Of a stretch of 64,000 nt of DNA, positions 11,449-22,822 are shown piece by piece. Below the pieces are notes generated by a model that had not been told where the DNA came from, ran no database searches, and saw nothing but the letters and a program-made list of their open reading frames with translations. The position numbers and the translations under genes were made by a program. Position 1 is the stretch's first letter. Each line of letters opens with the position of its first letter. Origin of the DNA: Saxidomus purpurata (lineage: Eukaryota > Mollusca > Bivalvia > Venerida > Veneridae); NCBI GenBank assembly GCA_022818135.1, contig JAFMSR010000006.1, forward strand, positions 32,082,815-32,146,814, written 5' to 3'.

Positions 11449-11916
11449 CTCACCTTTGAGATACATATTTCCGCGCATTACCCATGTGAGATACTTATCT
11501 CACATCGCTTATCTCACATCGCTGCCGGACTATTTTTCGTTAATTGTAAGCAGACATAAAAATCGAAAAATGACTGTAATTTTGTTATTTTTTAAATAAA
11601 CATAGGATTGTTGGTATTCATTTTGCTTAGTTAGATCATTTTCTATCCATCTATAGCAGTTTTGAAGTAAAATTCGAGAAAAAGTTGATTTTTATTTTTT
11701 CATCCCGATCCTGTATTTGCACTTATTCCATCTTACTTGTGTGAAAATGCGATTTAAACGGTGAGAAAATAAATATACCATGTCTATTGAGTTGTGGATA
11801 AGGAAATCCCACCCTCGGGTTGAGATACGCCCAAAAAACTCGTTTTTGGACGTATCTCAACCCTCTGGTTGGATTTCCTTATCCACAACTCATGAACATG
11901 TTAGATTCACTTTGTC
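11449..11916. mobile_element. About 470-bp insertion with long hairpin, unit A
   Basis: Gene 2 has continuous sequence here (near 59410, GGAAAACATTTTTCAACTGACG), while gene 1 has an extra block between GGAAAACAGTTT and CAACTGACG. The insertion starts with repeated TTATCTCACATCGC words near 11495-11520 and ends with a long palindrome (11789-11891). Likely a small non-autonomous element; the ends are uncertain by a few bases. Confidence 0.65.
11789..11891. repeat. Long hairpin, unit A
   Basis: About 103 bp of imperfect palindrome: GAGTTGTGGATAAGGAAATC at the left and its complement GATTTCCTTATCCACAACTC at the right (small mismatch at the inner edge), with GGTTGAGATACG against CGTATCTCAACC and a short central loop around AAAAAACTCGTTTTTGG. 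The short open frame across it is a by-product. Confidence 0.9.
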
Positions 11917-12930
11917 CAACTGACGTCACTGTAACTCGAAACTTCGATCAATTGACCTCGATCGGGGTTATCTATCAGCCATTAGCAACCTCTCAACAAA
12001 GGTCCTAAGCACGGACGTTAGGAATCGTTTTTCAACCGAACGTGATATTTGACGTATGGACATAAAAAGTAGTAGGCTATTACCAACATTCCTTTTTAGA
12101 TCTTTTTAGGCTCCTACGTTTAAGTATTTTAGTTCTGGATCTGAAACATTGAGTTCAAAGTCATTGAAACCGTGACATTTAGCATGCCTGCCTTAAAAGT
12201 AATATGTTCATTTACCGGTCATGTTTAACATGCCTACTGAGTTTGATGAACCTAGACATTTGACCATGACAACTTGTCTCAGAATCAAGAGGGATCATTT
12301 ACTGGTTGTGAACAACCGCCGTTTCAAGCTTCAAGATTCTATGCCTAAGCAATCTTGAGATACGAATCGGAAACTGTTTTAGTGTTCAACGTCACCATTC
12401 CTCTGGCATCATTAATTCGCTGACCTTTAAAGCAATATGGGTCATATACTTTTCATTATTTACATAAATATTAAGTTTCATCATCTTAGGCCAAGCATTC
12501 TCGAGTTAATGATATTAAATCGTTTTACCTGTCAAGGTCGCAGCGATCCTGACCTTCAGCCAACTGCGGTCAAGAGCAATATATACAATTAATTGGTCAC
12601 GTCACATCTCGCTTTCAAGTAACAAGATCCAAGTTCGACACGTTTGCTCCACTGAGAACAGAGATATGCAAAGCGATATACTCCACTTCTGTGGAGGGAT
12701 TGGGGTATAAGGGACATGGTAAGGGTAATGAGTGAGATGTCGATCACAGAAATACCTCCATAGTGTCTGATTATCAGCAGTACCTCAATAGAAAACATGT
12801 TTGCCTTCCTGCTCGAGAAGACATCAGTTTGTAATAAATTATCAAATTTGAAACAAAATAATCAAGAACTATTACAGAAAAGTGAAATTGATAGAAAGAA
12901 TGAGACACTAGTGTATTATCTCCTTTAAAG

Positions 12931-12998
12931 ATGATACTACGAACGCAACAGTCACTGGAACAGACGAAGAAGAACCTTGGGAACTTAGAATGAGAGAG
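12931..12998 (+). CDS. Gene 1 exon 4, unit A
   Basis: 68 nt between TTTAAAG and GAG|GTAATC. With the last base of exon 3 it reads DDTTNATVTGTDEEEPWELR then MRE, corresponding to the acidic extracellular loop before TM4 in SLC23. It carries one N-x-T glycosylation sequon. Ends in phase 0. Confidence 0.8.
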
Positions 12999-13649
12999 GT
13001 AATCAAAAAGTTGCTTAGTCTTGGTAATGAATGTCTAATGATTCCATGTCGTATAACCATTTATACAATAAACACGTAACTGTTCATGTATAGAAAATAC
13101 GTATTTAAATTCAAAGTGCAGTTCGATCCTTAATCCTTAGTCGCACGAAACTATAACCGTAATATTCTTATGGTCTCTGTTCTGCAAATGTGTCTTTAAA
13201 CCAAGTCAATAAGTCAATCTTTCTTTTTCTTGTTAAATTGTAGTATTGTTTTTATTACTTGTTATCTTAGGTATACATATTAGATATTACATGGGTGAAA
13301 ATCAATATTATTTTTGTAATATCTAAGCTGACAGATAAATACTTTTTTTGGTGAATTTCAGTTTGTATGGTCATTTCATAATCGTCCGTAAAACAAAGAG
13401 TTGATGTCGAAATTTCTTAAAGGTTTGCAGCCTTTTTGGCGATATAATGTTTGTGATATGTTCTAAATTTCAGAACGACTTGTGTCCGATTAGTTGACTT
13501 ATTTCACAATATATACTAAGGGCTGTTAGAAGTTTCGATTAGTGTAATATGTAATGTAACATGTAATTATGTAATTATGAAATTCGGCCAGTCGGTTCAT
13601 CACCCAACCTCGTCCAGTTACCTGTTTACGTTTTTCATTTTTTACTGTT

Positions 13650-13752
13650 TTATTTGTGCAGAGGGCAACAATGAATTGACGTCCAAGTTGATGAGTATAA
13701 CCATGTTTATGTGCAGAACAGCAACGATTCTGCAGACTCTATTCGGAATACG
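13650..13752 (+). pseudogene. Gene 1 exon 2 remnant, unit B
   Basis: Near-identical to the remnant in unit A, with the same 5' truncation and the same donor. Confidence 0.85.
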
Positions 13753-14116
13753 GTAAAATGATCCCCGTATTTAATCATAGACAGAGACGAGTTTACTTTT
13801 TTTCTGTCAAACCCAGTATATTAATATTTTTATAATGGATCTGGACAACTGCCCTGCAAAAACGCGGTAAATGTATGAAATACTATAAATGACTATATAT
13901 TCACCTTTCACTTGCCTTTAAATGTTCGGAACACTTTGACTGTGAAAACAGAAATCAAATGCACCTTTTAAATGAGCATTGCGTCGGTCTATTATACCAA
14001 ACTTAAAGTACATTTGAAAGCCTCTGATCCTAACACCGTCATTAGTCGGAGTAAATACACACTAGTAGGTGGCTTGTTTAAATCTATGTCACAACCTTGA
14101 AGCAATTTGTGTTCAG

Positions 14117-14210
14117 GCTTGGAATTTTGCAGGGAGGATCCTCTCTTTCTTTTTTTTTCTACCAATAATTACAATGATGTCAACAAGAAGATGGAAATGT
14201 CTGAGCCATG
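14117..14210 (+). pseudogene. Gene 1 exon 3, unit B (frameshifted)
   Basis: 94 nt instead of 89. The pyrimidine run after GGGAGGATC is 5 nt longer than in unit A, which shifts the frame and brings TAA shortly after (TTC TAC CAA TAA). Splice sites are kept. The change lies in a simple T/C run, so replication slippage or a sequencing error is possible. Confidence 0.85.
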
Positions 14211-14903
14211 GTAAGTTCCTTACAATTCATGGGAGCATGTCGGCTTGAGCTGGCTTCAACTGGTCTGCTTTCCAGAGTAACTTTCTATTACTTTTCAAAA
14301 AAAAATGTAGAATTACAAAATTAATGTAACAAAACAAGATCAATGTAACAGTCAGATATCAGTCCCGCGCATTTCAAACACGGTATCAATAAAAGGTTAT
14401 GCTTCTCTCGGTTCTTCCTATTACTAGATTTCCTTCTGGTTGAAACAACTCTGTCCATCACAACAGGCCATGTATGATCCTCATATTCTTCACTTTCCCT
14501 TGTGCTGCAGTCTTGAGCAAAGAAATAATATTTATTCAGGTTTTCAACATTTAAGAGAGTTAATGTATCTCATTGACACTACTTTAAATAATTTCAATTT
14601 TTTTTTAACTGGAACAATTTGACGATCCAGGACTTTCCGTAATTTAATAACCACTTACGACATATGTATTTAGAATAATTAATTGTATAATACACTAAGC
14701 TATTTATCTATACGCCCCAATGATGAGCAGTCAGTTTGAATGCATAGTTTGCCTAATCAATGACCAATAAACATTTTCAAGAACTTACCATGATAAAGGA
14801 AAGTGTCATAGTTTTTCCAACGAAAGGTTACCAGGGTCATTTGCTGGTCATTAGCATCCTGTCTGTAGCGTTTGTGGCTCATAGATCAATCCAGTCTTCA
14901 GTA

Positions 14904-15376
14904 TTCTCACCTTTGAGATACATATTTCCGCGCATTTACCCATGTGAGATAAACTTATCTCACATCGCTTATCTCACATCGCTGCCGGACTATTCTTTCG
15001 TTAATTGTAAGCAGACATAAAAATCGAAAATTGACTGCAATTTTGTTATTTTTTAAATAAACATAGGGTTGTTGATATTCATTTTCTAAGTTAGATCATT
15101 TTCTATCCATCTATAGCAGTTTTGAAGTAAAATTCGAGAAAAAGTTGATTTTTATTTTTTCATCCCGATCCTGTATTTGCACTTATTCCATCTTACTTGT
15201 GTGAAAATGCGATTTAAACGGTGAGAAAATAAATATACCATGTCTATTGAGTTGTGGATAAGGAAATCCCACCCTCGGGTTGAGATACGCCCAAAAAACT
15301 CGTTTTTGGACGTATCTCAACCCTCTGGTTGGATTTCCTTATCCACAACTCATGAACATGTTAGATTCACTTTGTC
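14904..15376. mobile_element. Hairpin-bearing insertion, unit B
   Basis: Copy of the insertion described for unit A, with the flanking GTAATCGGAAAACAG stretch missing at its left side. The long hairpin lies at 15249-15351. Confidence 0.6.
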
Positions 15377-16390
15377 CAACTGACGTCACTGTAACTCGAA
15401 ACTTCGATCAATTGACCTCGATCGGGGTTATCTATCAGCCATTAGCAACCTCTCAACAAAGGTCCTAAGCACGGACGTTAGGAATCGTTTTTCAACCGAA
15501 CGTGATATTTGACGTATGGACATAAAAAGTAGTAGGCTATTACCAACATTCCTTTTTAGATCTTTTTAGGCTCCTACGTTTAAGTATTTTAGTTCTGGAT
15601 CTGAAACATTGAGTTCAAAGTCATTGAAACCGTGACATTTAGCATGCCTGCCTTAAAAGTAATATGTTCATTTACCGGTCATGTTTAACATGCCTACTGA
15701 GTTTGATGAACCTAGACATTTGACCATGACAACTTGTCTCAGAATCAAGAGGGATCATTTACTGGTTGTGAACAACCGCCGTTTCAAGCTTCAAGATTCT
15801 ATGCCTAAGCAATCTTGAGATACGAATCGGAAACTGTTTTAGTGTTCAACGTCACCATTCCTCTGGCATCATTAATTCGCTGACCTTTAAAGCAATATGG
15901 GTCATATACTTTTCATTATTTACATAAATATTAAGTTTCATCATCTTAGGCCAAGCATTCTCGAGTTAATGATATTAAATCGTTTTACCTGTCAAGGTCG
16001 CAGCGATCCTGACCTTCAGCCAACTGCGGTCAAGAGCAATATATACAATTAATTGGTCACGTCACATCTCGCTTTCAAGTAACAAGATCCAAGTTCGACA
16101 CGTTTGCTCCACTGAGAACAGAGATATGCAAAGCGATATACTCCACTTCTGTGGAGGGATTGGGGTATAAGGGACATGGTAAGGGTAATGAGTGAGATGT
16201 CGATCACAGAAATACCTCCATAGTGTCTGATTATCAGCAGTACCTCAATAGAAAACATGTTTGCCTTCCTGCTCGAGAAGACATCAGTTTGTAATAAATT
16301 ATCAAATTTGAAACAAAATAATCAAGAACTATTACAGAAAAGTGAAATTGATAGAAAGAATGAGACACTAGTGTATTATCTCCTTTAAAG

Positions 16391-16458
16391 ATGATACTAC
16401 GAACGCAACAGTCACTGGAACAGACGAAGAAGAACCTTGGGAACTTAGAATGAGAGAG
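16391..16458 (+). CDS. Gene 1 exon 4, unit B
   Basis: Identical in structure and reading to exon 4 of unit A and the copy nearest exon 5. Either exon 4 copy can join exon 5 in phase 0. Confidence 0.8.
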
Positions 16459-16953
16459 GTAATCAAAAAGTTGCTTAGTCTTGGTAATGAATGTCTAATG
16501 ATTCCATGTCGTATAACCATTTATACAATAAACACGTAACTGTTCATGTATAGAAAATACGTATTTAAATTCAAAGTGCAGTTCGATCCTTAATCCTTAG
16601 TCGCACGAAACTATAACCGTAATATTCTTATGGTCTCTGTTCTGCAAATGTGTCTTTAAACCAAGTCAATAAGTCAATCTTTCTTTTTCTTAAAAAAATT
16701 GATAACAGTTGGACAAACTGTTCAGTAGTTCTTTAACATTCAATTCGTTTCAGCAGTAAGAAGCTGTCCATAAGAGTGTGAATATTTCACTTGAGGATAA
16801 CTTACTTCAAATGGCCGATCGGTTTACAACAGTATTGGATGATAAAAGCAGATTATTAACTTATTTAGATGACCACTTACCTAAGGTTAAACCTTACTCC
16901 TACACATCTTAGCACTAGACAAAACGCTTTAAGTAAAAAATATTATCTTACAG

Positions 16954-17135
16954 ATCCAGGGCAACCTGATTGTTGCCTCTATCACCCAAATTGTACTGGG
17001 CTGTACAGGAGTAATCGGGATGCTTTTGAGGTTTAAAGGGCCACTGACAATCTCTCCAACCATTGCAATGATAGGCCCAGCTGTCATTGGAGTAATAATG
17101 GAGCTTTACAATCAACATTGGGGTATTGCGTTTCT
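16954..17135 (+). CDS. Gene 1 exon 5 (TM4-5)
   Basis: 182 nt from CTTACAG to TTTCT|GTAAG. Reads IQGNLIVASITQIVLGCTGV, then IGMLLRFKGPLTISPTIAMI and GPAVIGVIMELYNQHWGIAF. Matches human SLC23 V-Q-G-A-I-M-V-S-S and N-Y-I-G-P-L-T-V-T-P-T, ending in the family's H-W-G-I. A lysine (F-K-G-P) replaces the neutral residue of gene 2 (F-I-G-P) before TM5. Confidence 0.95.
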
Positions 17136-17795
17136 GTAAGTTGTTTTTTGTTTCAAAACAAGGAAAGATTGACTTTTAATTTATATGTATTCGCCAAATA
17201 TCAGATTTATTTCAGTTGAACTCATAGCAGTATTTGTTCACTGAATTCAGAAAGCACTTGCATGTGTAGTACTCGCTGAGCTTGATTCGGCTTTCATGTT
17301 ATATGGAAACCAAGATGTTGCACAGACCATTCTTTTTAATTAAAAGATGACGGATTATGGAGACACAATACTTATATCAAAACGTATTGTATTGAAGCAT
17401 GACTATTTTAAAAACAAACATGATTAGTGTTTTGTTTTAATAGTATATGCCCTTTTAATCAAAGAAATCATTCGACATGGTGATGTTGTTGTATGCTATA
17501 TAAATTTGCTTGCCCTGTGTAACTTTGCAATAACAATGATTACTGTTTAGTATTGATACATTCATATCACTATTCAATAAAAATAGGTTTCGGACCGTTA
17601 TTGATCTAGGTCTAGGTCTACATACAATGTATAATCTCGCTCAATATGCGCTTGTCTAGATCTACTGTTAGGCTTTAACATTGGTACTTTTTAAACTGGT
17701 ACATTGTTCATTTATTCGAATAAGTTCAGTTGTTCAAGTCAAAATTTCAAATTTCACAAATGTTATTGACATAGCATCTACAATTTTGTTTTCAG

Positions 17796-17916
17796 AACGA
17801 TGGCTTTCACGCTGTTATTCAGCGCATACCTTGCAAATTTAAAGCCGCCTTTGCCAGCATGGACCAGGAAACACCATTGCCATGTGGTCAGGTTCCCGAT
17901 ATTTCAACTGTTTTCG
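17796..17916 (+). CDS. Gene 1 exon 6 (TM6 and loop)
   Basis: 121 nt from TTTCAG to TTTTCG|GTAAT. Reads TMAFTLLFSAYLANLKPPLP, then AWTRKHHCHVVRFPIFQLFS. Corresponds to the SLC23 segment L-F-S-Q-Y-L followed by the basic loop and K-M-F-P. Ends in phase 0. Confidence 0.9.
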
Positions 17917-18211
17917 GTAATAATCAACAGTTCGTATCGATGATTCAGGCAAAATTCACATTTAAAGCTATATGACACACGTTTCTGGACACTTCCACAT
18001 ATTTTCAAATTCATGTAATGTCAATGCCTACCTTTATAATCAGAAACTCATTTTCTTGATAACAAGTTTTATTTTTGCTGCTGGGATCTTCAATTCCTGT
18101 CTCAGGCAACGCCTGTTTTCTTTTCATTTCTCGTCTCGCTCGTGAATTCGCGCTTATACCGGAGTTTCATATTTATCAAAAGAAGGCTTCATATTTTTAT
18201 CAAATTTACAG

Positions 18212-18368
18212 GTAATACTGAGTATATGCGCCAGCTGGTTTGTTTGTTTTATTCTGACTGTTACCGACGTGTTCCCAAACAACTCTACTGATCCAGGCTA
18301 CATGGTGCGGACAGACGCCAAACTTGATACTGTTGGAATTGCTCCCTGGTTCTATTGGCCATATCCAT
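18212..18368 (+). CDS. Gene 1 exon 7 (TM7 and external loop)
   Basis: 157 nt from TTTACAG to CCAT|GTTGGT. Reads VILSICASWFVCFILTVTDV, then FPNNSTDPGYMVRTDAKLDT and VGIAPWFYWPYP. Matches human L-T-L-T-D-V-L-P and R-T-D-A-R-G-D, with A-I-A-P-W. The donor GTTGGT is weak but gives the right phase: the final T joins TT of exon 8 as Phe, giving P-Y-P-F-Q-F-G. Contains an N-x-S/T sequon. Confidence 0.88.
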
Positions 18369-19269
18369 GTTGGTATATCAAGTCTATACAGTCATCTAAT
18401 TATCACAATAAGTACCAACTTCATATATTTATGTTAAACTTTGCAAGAAAAGTCCGTACTAATTATAATGTACACAAGCATGCTTACATCGTGTGTAGAG
18501 TTCATGTACTGCCCCATGTACTATTTAAAACAGACAGATAAAACTTTTGATGTAAATAAAAATACATAGCAAAGCATAAAGTTAAAAGACAATCGTTGAT
18601 ATACTTTATCATCACCACAGAGGAGAAACTTTCATTGTCTGTTATGATACTTTATGGTATTTATTACATGTACAAGCAAAATCTGATACCCTGTATTTAT
18701 TGCGCTAGAATTATTATACAAAAATAATGTATCGAAAGGTCAATGGCATGTTTAGAGTTAAATCCACACATGGATTAAGGTAGGTCAGTACCTTTCGTCT
18801 GTAAAATTTGTCACATTTGTTTGAAATTTGGTATATGCGTATATCGTGCCCATCTGCTTTGCATGGTAATGTTTCTATTCACGTGACGTCACATGACGTC
18901 ATTTCACAACGCCATCCGGTGACAGCGTACCGGAATCGATTATTGTTATGTTATTTTGTCATTTGTGGACCGACTCTTATTTTTCAATGTTTGCTATAAT
19001 ACTTGAAGAATTTTCTATCATTCGCTGTGCAAACTATTACATTTTATGTAAAAAAAAATACATTTCCGTCGAAATCCTGCAGAAAAAACGTCAGAAACGT
19101 CATTGTTCTGCTCCCTGAATTTTGGCATTTCAGAAAATAACAAAAAAACAAGACGGAGAACATTTTTTAAATTTTGTTAATTTACTATTTTTGATATCTG
19201 CAACTGAATAATTGGATAAAAATGGGATGTGTTCGACTTAGATTTTCAGAAAGCGTTCTTGAATAATGC

Positions 19270-19610
19270 CACTATAGCATGAAAAAGTGATGGTGCAGGT
19301 TCGGATCCAAGCGCAGGTATTATTTTATTTTTTAAAAACGTGTTGCTGTTAAATCTGTCTGTCACGTTTCATATTAGACCGAATACCACGTGTAAAATCT
19401 ACGAACGAAAACATCTTCCTTACACATTTTCACATGAAATGAAAGTAATAAATTTTTGAAAAAGCAAACAATTTATAGTTATAACTGATGTTAAAGACAT
19501 TAAGAATGTAAGTACAGCTAATTCTGCATTAAGAAAAAATAATATTAGTGTAGCTATCGGGATTTGAACCTAAAAATGTTCATTTTCTGATATTGTTGGG
19601 CTATGCACCA
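19270..19610. repeat. tRNA-like SINE fragments
   Basis: A B-box-like GGTTCGGATCC occurs at about 19299 on the plus strand, and GGTTCAAATCC on the minus strand near 19560, with an A-box-like stretch (CGTGGTGCATAGCCC) near 19590-19615. No cloverleaf closes, so these are tRNA-derived repeat fragments and not tRNA genes. Confidence 0.4.
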
Positions 19611-21118
19611 CGCTATAGCTATGTATCGAATTGATCGAATTGAGTGAAATATAACTATTTATTCTTGCTTGAGTATAAAAGGTTATGTCACTGTCAAAAT
19701 TTAGCGGTAGCATAGTAGGATGTTTTCAACAAAAGAACTATCATGATGGAAAACATTATCAAACTTTTAAAACCACCCAAGCAAGCAAGCAAGCATGCAT
19801 CATATATTCTGTTTGATAAATTTATGTTGTTAATGTGAAAGATTCATTAAAATATTTGCTTGGATCAGAAAGAGTTGCTATACAAGCGTTAAGGTTATTA
19901 CTCAATTCTGAATATTGTTACTGAACATTGTATTTTTACATGCGTTTATAAGTGAATAAATACTATTTAATCTAAATAAAAACACCCAAAACATCCCTGT
20001 AAAGTTTGAACAAAATTTATCACTTAAGGTAGTTGCGGACCTTGGGACCAGAATTCAAAAAGTAGACGGAAAAGTACGAAATTTGGCCCAGGTAACGATC
20101 CACATCTATATTTTCGAAAAATAAAACTCTTTTTCCTATTACGCGTGAACGTTCGTGAGAAAAAGCGCCATCTGTCGGCACCCGTTTTTATAACGAAAAT
20201 CGATCGTTTTTTATCATAATTTCCATAATATTTTGGCGATTTCACTTTTTACAAGTGTACAGCCTTTAGTTGGTAGGAGCAATTTTAATGTGTTTGATGC
20301 ATTACAAAGCCATTATTTCTGCGAAAAAACCAGTCCGAAACAAAAAACGTAGATAATTTTTTTCGTCAAAATTTACGGAGTTTGCCGTATAGCGCGTTAT
20401 CCGCGTGGTCAAAGAAGAATCAAGCCTCGGATCTCGAGACAAAACTATATATCTGTCACTTCGAGCCCTGGACATTTTTTGTATTTTCTATATATTACTT
20501 TCTATCAAAAAAAATAATATATCGAAAACTTGCTATTACTTATTTCTAAAAAGAAAGAAAAAAAACGTATACCCTTATTGACCTGAAAGCACCAACCTAG
20601 CTGCAACTTTGTTTGTTTTGTTTTTTTCGTTGTTTGTCTTAATTGAACTTTCACTGTAGAAAACATGCCGTCAGTTATGGAAATATTACACAACTACATA
20701 TATGGCATAAACATTTATGCTTTCCACCATTTCCTGTAATGTGATAATCTGTCTGGACCCGAACCCTTCCCTAAAATGGTAAAAAAATCGCTGTTATTTG
20801 AGTCAAGAGTTAATTGACAGATGTGCGTGAAGTTAGCTGCTAGCTGCCAGTTGCAGGTTGCCAATTAAATACCGATTCAATTGTCAACTGGCAGCCAACT
20901 TCACACTCCTGTTGCCAATTCGTCTTCACTTGCAAATATTATCTAAATACCAAGTTATTAAACCTCGCGAACTGCAACTAGCAGCCTTAAACGTTTATGC
21001 TAAGTGATAATATATGCAAATATTCTGTTTTTATGCTTTTGAATTAATTAAATTTGACATTTATTTTGAATTCAATACTACTTTAAAACTAAAATAGCAT
21101 AGATAGATGTGATGCATT

Positions 21119-21405
21119 AGTTATGGATGGATGGCAGAGATGTAAATGTGCAGATAGGTTTCAATATTTTGCTGATGTAGGTGATAGTACAAATTGCAAG
21201 AAAATTATGCATTTTTTTCCATGCATATCCGGAATAATATTGATAACCACTTCGTCCTGCATTATTTATGGATGGATGGCAGAGATGTAAATGTGCAGAT
21301 TGGTTTCAATATTTTGGGATGTCAGTAGGTGATAGTACAAATCGCAAGAAATTTATGCATTTTTCCATGCATATTCGGAATGATATTGATAACCACTTCG
21401 TCTTT
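21119..21405 (+). repeat. Two-copy direct repeat, about 145 bp
   Basis: TTATGGATGGATGGCAGAGA opens both copies (about 21120 and 21266), and both end near TTGATAACCACTTCGTC. The copies differ by scattered substitutions and small indels. Confidence 0.9.
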
Positions 21406-21939
21406 AATGTGGCAAATGTTTCTTTTTGCAAATGCAAATGATTGTATCAATAACATATCCTTGTACGCAAATTTGAATTTTACCTGTTTTCACAAAAAGA
21501 AGATTAAACAATTTTAGTCAAATAGTTCTGACATGAACAAGCCTTGTAAGCAGTGTTTATACCTCCATGACTGTTCAAAACGGTTCAAGCCATGCTACCA
21601 ACTATGACTATGTGAGAAATTTAACAGGTTACAAAACAATTTATTTTCCGCAAGTAAATTCATAGTCTGCACTTCTTTTAAAAGATGATCAAGCTTATTT
21701 GCTTGTTTATTGTGAGTGTCCCAAAAGTAAACTTTTGATTCATGGCAAATATAATATGGTAACAAGCCTTTATGTTATAGTTTGTGAAATACACAGCGAA
21801 CATCATACTTACCTGATTCGCCGAGGTTATTTGTCAAAAGAATAACTATTGCCAAACATTTTCGATTAGGTTAAAGCGCGACTTGAGGCATGTTTCTGCT
21901 TAATTCTATAAAAAGTATCTTAGTTTGATTATAAAGATA

Positions 21940-22110
21940 TTGTCCGTAGCTTAATGAGTGGCTTTTGAACGGTCAGTCAAGGTGTTGTCACATTCATGGA
22001 GCGATGTAGTACGTTTACTGTCACTGCTACCCATTTCAGCTTGATATACTATGGCATGAGTCGGGATTCGAACCCTGTATCTATCACACCGGATCAGAGC
22101 TATCAGCTAT
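21940..22110 (-). repeat. tRNA-like SINE fragment
   Basis: On the minus strand, GGTTCGAATCC (plus 22064-22074) is a perfect B box, with an A-box-like region to its right (near 22085-22110). No acceptor stem pairs, so a SINE head or tRNA pseudogene is more likely than a tRNA gene. Confidence 0.4.
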
Positions 22111-22786
22111 CAGTTTCGGCGTTAGGGTCTTTATCGGGTGTAATTATTTTATAAAGGTAAAAATTCAGTTCAGTTGTTTAAAGTCGACTCAAAGTTGGCA
22201 GAGTTTGAAATTCGTTTATGCACGAATACAGTAGTGTATGGTTCTCCACTTTTACATACACGTGTATGCATATTTTTGTTATCGACTTAGGGCCCCTGAG
22301 TATGCCTCAATGGATTCATTTATTTCCAATATTTGTATGTTTAAATAAAATAACATATTTCCGAATACTTTTTGGTTCAACTATTCATTTTTCACCTGCA
22401 TGTAAAAACACAAAAGCGTTCCTACTAGACGTATGCGTCTTCTTGTATAAGAGAAAAGCTGAAAACTTTGAAGCTATTTTTTTATAATTCGCATGGCCAT
22501 ATTTTTGTTTTATACTTAAGTGACAAATATCCGATAACTGCTACATAATTTAAATATTAGGCAAAAGCTGATCATGGTCGGTGGAACTAGAATAAAACAA
22601 AATGTGAAAAGGTATTTCATTATCATTTCAATAAATGAAATTTGGCTCCAATAACTATAGCCGCCGATAATGTTCCAATTGCCTCTCTCTCTTCGAGGTT
22701 GATTCCATCTGGAATGAGTCTCGAGAACGATTAATCTAAGTTGTAAGTTGTAAGAACTTGTTTCGCAATCGAGAATAAATCAATTA

Positions 22787-22787
<1 letters not shown>

Positions 22788-22821
<34 letters not shown>
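22788..22821. repeat. (TA)n microsatellite
   Basis: Uninterrupted alternating TA of about 34 bp. Confidence 0.95.

Positions 22822-22822
<1 letters not shown>

Larger units (their letters stand above)
9771..13231 (+). repeat. Tandem duplication unit A (3.46 kb) with SLC23 exons 2'-4
   Basis: Starts GTTAAATTGTAGTATTG and runs to AAGTCAATCTTTCTTTTTCT, then repeats at once as unit B with an offset of 3460-3461. The units differ only by a handful of substitutions and indels, for example T-run lengths near 9889 and 10680, and a missing GTAATCGGAAAACAG-type stretch in B. Near identity means a very recent duplication, or two haplotypes placed in tandem by the assembler. No matching material precedes unit A, and the sequence after B continues into exon 5. 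Confidence 0.95.
13232..16691 (+). repeat. Tandem duplication unit B with SLC23 exons 2'-4
   Basis: Second copy of the 3.46-kb unit. It contains exon 2 remnant (13650-13752), exon 3 with a 5-bp net insertion (14117-14210) and exon 4 (16391-16458), then joins the single-copy region with exon 5. The truncated exon 2 and the hairpin insertion are shared with unit A, so both predate the duplication; the exon 3 length change is specific to one unit. Confidence 0.95.

Noticed and set aside
20024..20470. A further TTAA|GGTAG terminus at 20024 as a third large element
   Set aside because: No matching inverted right end was found, so only a possible nested fragment.
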